A DNA stretch of 8,711 bases from an uncultured Gammaproteobacteria bacterium (GTDB taxonomy: Bacteria > Pseudomonadota > Gammaproteobacteria > Pseudomonadales > UBA5518): the NCBI GenBank assembly GCA_903921135.1, contig CAIXOY010000410.1:1-8711 (forward strand), given 5' to 3'. Made by a program: the position numbers and the translations under genes. Positions 6,743 to 8,711 of the stretch are shown one piece after another (position 1 is the first letter of the stretch; every line of letters begins with the position of its first letter). The notes under the pieces are model-generated. The model saw only the letters and a program-made list of their open reading frames with translations, ran no database searches and had not been told where the DNA came from.

Positions 6743-8305
6743 TGCCGCGACCCGGCGCAGCGTCAATGCGAACGGCAGCAGGAAGCGCAGCCGCTCTGGC
6801 CCGTCGTAGGCCACCAGAGCGCCTGACAGGGTGTCGTCTTCGCCCAGGTTCAGCTTGAGCAGCAGCGCTGCCGCGCCGTCCGGCGCGTCGGCCGAACGCC
6901 AGGGGGCCTGCACGGCGCTGACCAGCGAGTTCCCCCGGACGATCGCCTGGAAGGTCCGAACGATGGGCGCGGTCTCGCCTTCGACGCCGGACAGGTACTC
7001 GAACCGGCTCTCGCCTCCGGGATTGATCTGCAGGCTGAGGCTGCGCGCCTGTCCATCGACCGTGACCGTGCCGGCCCAGTCGCCGCGGAAGCGCGTCGAT
7101 GCGCTCAAGGCGGCGAAGCCGGCGATCGGGTCCAAGCCCAGTGCAGGCGCCTCGGGCCACGCTGTGCGCAGCAGGCGTTCGGCCAGTGCATGCACGAAGG
7201 GCTGGGCGTCGCTGCGGTTGACCAGCACGGTGAGCACCAGGCCCTGCTCGGGATAGAGCACAAGCAGGGTGCTCGCGCCCGGCATGCCGCCTTCGTGCCA
7301 GATCTGCTGGCGTGCGGCGACCGGGCCGCGTACATACCAGCCTTGGCCGTACCAGGCCTCGCCATACATCGGATGCGCGGCGCCGTCGCTATCGGGATCG
7401 CGCATCGCCATGACCTCCGCTGCGGGCAACAGCGCGAGCATCGCTTCGAAGCGCGAAGGGTCCAGATGAAAGTCACCGAAGCGCAGCAGGTCGTCGACGC
7501 TCGCGAACACGTTGCCCGCGCCCGGTGTGTCGTTCCACAGCGGGCCGATCGGTGTCAGCGACGCATCGTAGGCGACAGCGCCCGCATGGGCGTGCGTGCC
7601 GGACACAAACGCATCGCGCATCGCCAAGGGTGTGAACACCGAACGCTGCAGGTAGCGCTCTAACGAGACGCCGGTGCGTGCGGCGATCGCATCGCCGATC
7701 AGGCCGTAGCCAAGGTTCGAATACTCGGCGATCCGACCCGGCGTCTGCACGGTGCGCAGATAGGGCCGCTGCGCCATCGATGCCCGGGCCGCGGCTGCAT
7801 CGATCGAATCGCCGTAGTGGATCTGCGCATACGTGCCCAAGCCCGCGGTGTGGTGCAGCAGCCGCGTCAGCGTGACGCCCTGCAGTGGATCGGCCTGCCC
7901 GTCTTGCGCCGCCAGCGCAGGCAGCAGCTCCTGGATCGGTGCGTCCAGCGACAGGCCGGAGGCGTGCTGCAGCACGCGCAGCGCGGTCGCGGTGATCGGT
8001 TTGCTTAAGGACGCCAGCGCATAGGGTGTCTGCAGGCTCGCCGCGATCTTGCGCTCACGATCGGCCGTGCCGACCGCGGCGGCATGCAGCACCACGCCCT
8101 TGCGGGCGATGGCATAGGCCGCCGACGGGATTTCGCCCGCATCGACCGCCGCGCGCGCAAACGCATCGGCCTCGGTGAACTCAGACGGGCGGTGATCGCT
8201 CGCGTCCGCTGCTGCGGCGAGACCGGTGGCCATCGACAGCAGCAGGAACAGCGAAGCGCGAACGCGTACAGCGCGAGATCTTGCAGGGCGTGCAGCGGGA
8301 GTCAT
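6698..8305 (-). CDS. Exported serine beta-lactamase-like hydrolase with chimeric C-terminus
   Basis: A 535-residue protein from the ATG at 8305. An N-terminal signal (RASLFLLLSMATGLAAAADA) points to the periplasm or outside. The class C beta-lactamase/penicillin-binding fold carries S99-L-S-K102 (nucleophile and general base), Y195-S-N197, and H337-E-G339 in the place of KTG. H-x-G at the third motif is common in esterases and D-aminopeptidases of this superfamily, so antibiotic hydrolysis should not be assumed. A ~120-residue beta-rich C-terminal domain (FRGDWAGTVTVDGQARSLSLQI onward) follows. The last ~17 residues, after LPFALTLRR, are read out of frame through IS91-like sequence, so the natural stop is gone, although the folded domains look complete. 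GAGG at 8314-8317 lies 8 bases before the start; an in-frame ATG at 8365 falls inside a repeat arm and is unlikely. Confidence 0.83.
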   Translation of the reverse strand: MTPAARPARSRAVRVRASLFLLLSMATGLAAAADASDHRPSEFTEADAFARAAVDAGEIPSAAYAIARKGVVLHAAAVGTADRERKIAASLQTPYALASLSKPITATALRVLQHASGLSLDAPIQELLPALAAQDGQADPLQGVTLTRLLHHTAGLGTYAQIHYGDSIDAAAARASMAQRPYLRTVQTPGRIAEYSNLGYGLIGDAIAARTGVSLERYLQRSVFTPLAMRDAFVSGTHAHAGAVAYDASLTPIGPLWNDTPGAGNVFASVDDLLRFGDFHLDPSRFEAMLALLPAAEVMAMRDPDSDGAAHPMYGEAWYGQGWYVRGPVAARQQIWHEGGMPGASTLLVLYPEQGLVLTVLVNRSDAQPFVHALAERLLRTAWPEAPALGLDPIAGFAALSASTRFRGDWAGTVTVDGQARSLSLQINPGGESRFEYLSGVEGETAPIVRTFQAIVRGNSLVSAVQAPWRSADAPDGAAALLLKLNLGEDDTLSGALVAYDGPERLRFLLPFALTLRRVAAESTRAPMRSPGRSR

Positions 8306-8313
8306 GTCGACAG

Positions 8314-8317
8314 CCTC
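8314..8317 (-). promoter_or_regulatory. Ribosome binding site deciding the hydrolase start
   Basis: Minus-strand GAGG, 8 bases from the ATG at 8305. It supports this start over the in-frame ATG at 8365, which lies inside the inverted-repeat element and would put 20 non-signal residues ahead of the signal peptide. Confidence 0.5.
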
Positions 8318-8338
8318 AGCGGGTGGATCGCAGGCAGT

Positions 8339-8358
8339 GGGGTCAGGTCTTACATTTT
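8339..8358 (+). repeat. Left inverted-repeat arm of the mini-element
   Basis: Twenty bases beginning GGGGTCAGGTCTT, matching the reverse complement of the arm at 8449-8468 with one mismatch. Confidence 0.8.
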
Positions 8359-8448
8359 GCAACATGAACGCAGGGGCTATGGCAGACCGGAAGGCGGCTG
8401 CGGGCAGTGATCAAAGGTACGGGCGAAATGTCGCAGGCGAGACCATGA

Positions 8449-8468
8449 AAAATGGAAGACCTGACCCC
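8449..8468 (-). repeat. Right inverted-repeat arm of the mini-element
   Basis: On the plus strand it ends in AAGACCTGACCCC. It pairs with 8339-8358 except for a single position (the base before AAGACC, G here against T in the partner's complement). Confidence 0.8.
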
Positions 8469-8507
8469 GCCTTCCGCGGCCGGCCGGCAGGGACCCGCCC
8501 GCCACGC

Positions 8508-8711
8508 TCAGCGCGTCGCGGGCGCGGCGTCGGCGGCGAAAGGATCGACCTCGCTGCTCGCGTTCCACAGGTATTCCGCATCGCGCGCGACGCGCTCGGC
8601 GGTGGCACGGTCGAAATGGCGCGCGATCAGCGCGAGCGCGAGATCGGTGCCGGCCGACACGCCTGAGGAGGTGGCGAAGCGGCCGTCTTCGACCCAGCGC
8701 GCCGAGCGCAC
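8508..8711 (-). CDS. DJ-1/PfpI family protein, C-terminal part (continues past right edge)
   Basis: The 67 visible residues include RSARWVEDGRFATSSGVSAG, then TDLALALIARHFDRATAERVARDAEYLWN. This is the C-terminal signature of DJ-1/PfpI proteins of the GlxA-like group: the W-x-(E/D)-DG strand, the (T/S)S-G-V-(S/T)-AG turn and the final amphipathic helix ending in (M/A)EY-x-W. The first ~130 residues, including the nucleophile cysteine, lie outside the window. After the helix comes a short polar tail with a stop at 8508-8510. It may be intact; nothing in the visible part is broken. Substrate and role cannot be assigned. The mini-element starts 40 bases downstream of its stop. Confidence 0.75.
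   Translation of the reverse strand: MRSARWVEDGRFATSSGVSAGTDLALALIARHFDRATAERVARDAEYLWNASSEVDPFAADAAPATR

Larger units (their letters stand above)
8339..8468. mobile_element. 130-bp mini-element with GGGGTCAGGTCTT inverted repeats (MITE/REP-like)
   Basis: The left end reads GGGGTCAGGTCTTACATTTT (8339-8358). The right end (8449-8468) is its reverse complement at 19 of 20 positions, leaving ~90 bases between. Repeats beginning GGGGTCAGGTCTT are familiar at the ends of proteobacterial elements carrying Y1 (REP-associated, IS200/IS605-like) transposases. The interior is too short for such a gene, so this looks like a non-autonomous derivative mobilised in trans. It sits in the intergenic space between the partial DJ-1/PfpI gene and the hydrolase gene, upstream of the latter, and might alter its expression or separate it from its original promoter. 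Confidence 0.65.

Noticed and set aside
5661..7160. Open frame of 499 residues that looks like a full-length IS91 transposase
   Set aside because: Only the part below about 6742 has transposase motifs. The first ~140 residues are Arg/Pro-rich and lie antisense-frame over the well-supported hydrolase gene. The full-length match is a coincidence of high GC.
6698..8305. Antibiotic-resistance beta-lactamase
   Set aside because: The third motif is HEG instead of KTG and there is a large extra C-terminal domain. This fits the broad esterase/peptidase branch of the fold better than known resistance enzymes.
1..8711. The window as a complete small circular plasmid
   Set aside because: No replication gene or iterons are present, and joining the ends does not restore a continuous DJ-1/PfpI frame.

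Overview
The window is GC-rich (roughly 60-70%) with dense coding on both strands. Its gene families fit a proteobacterium, probably a gamma- or betaproteobacterium; no rRNA or species-specific marker is present, so the taxonomy is inference. It mixes an ordinary chromosomal operon with mobile and broken DNA, so it reads as an accessory or rearranged region.

Left edge (1-470): a minus-strand fragment of a DJ-1/PfpI-family gene abuts, at about position 221, a plus-strand fragment of a short-chain dehydrogenase (SDR). Both have lost their 5' ends at that point, so this is a recombination joint or an assembly chimera. Next comes a complete ParD/ParE-type toxin-antitoxin pair (585-1246, plus) with a perfect 17-bp palindrome, a likely operator, just upstream.

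Centre (1274-5332, minus): a three-gene, probably co-transcribed unit read right to left. It encodes an exported DUF3604 protein with PHP-like metal-ligand motifs, a membrane-anchored parvulin-type peptidyl-prolyl isomerase, and a HupE/UreJ-type membrane protein with an HX5DH metal motif. The last two overlap as GTGA. Together they suggest an uncharacterised envelope metalloenzyme with its own foldase and metal permease. This is the most interesting functional hypothesis here.

Right half (5333-8711, minus): a noncoding interval carries the operon's upstream region and the probable replication-origin end of an IS91/ISCR-like element. The element's transposase keeps the HUH motif and a single catalytic-type tyrosine but lacks its N-terminal part. 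It is fused at about 6740 to the 3' end of an exported serine beta-lactamase-like hydrolase gene. Upstream of that hydrolase is a 130-bp mini-element bounded by near-perfect GGGGTCAGGTCTT-type inverted repeats, of the kind seen with REP-associated (Y1) transposases. The window ends in the C-terminal part of another DJ-1/PfpI gene. The DJ-1/PfpI pieces at the two ends lie in the same orientation and cover different parts of the protein, which raises a duplication or an assembly question.
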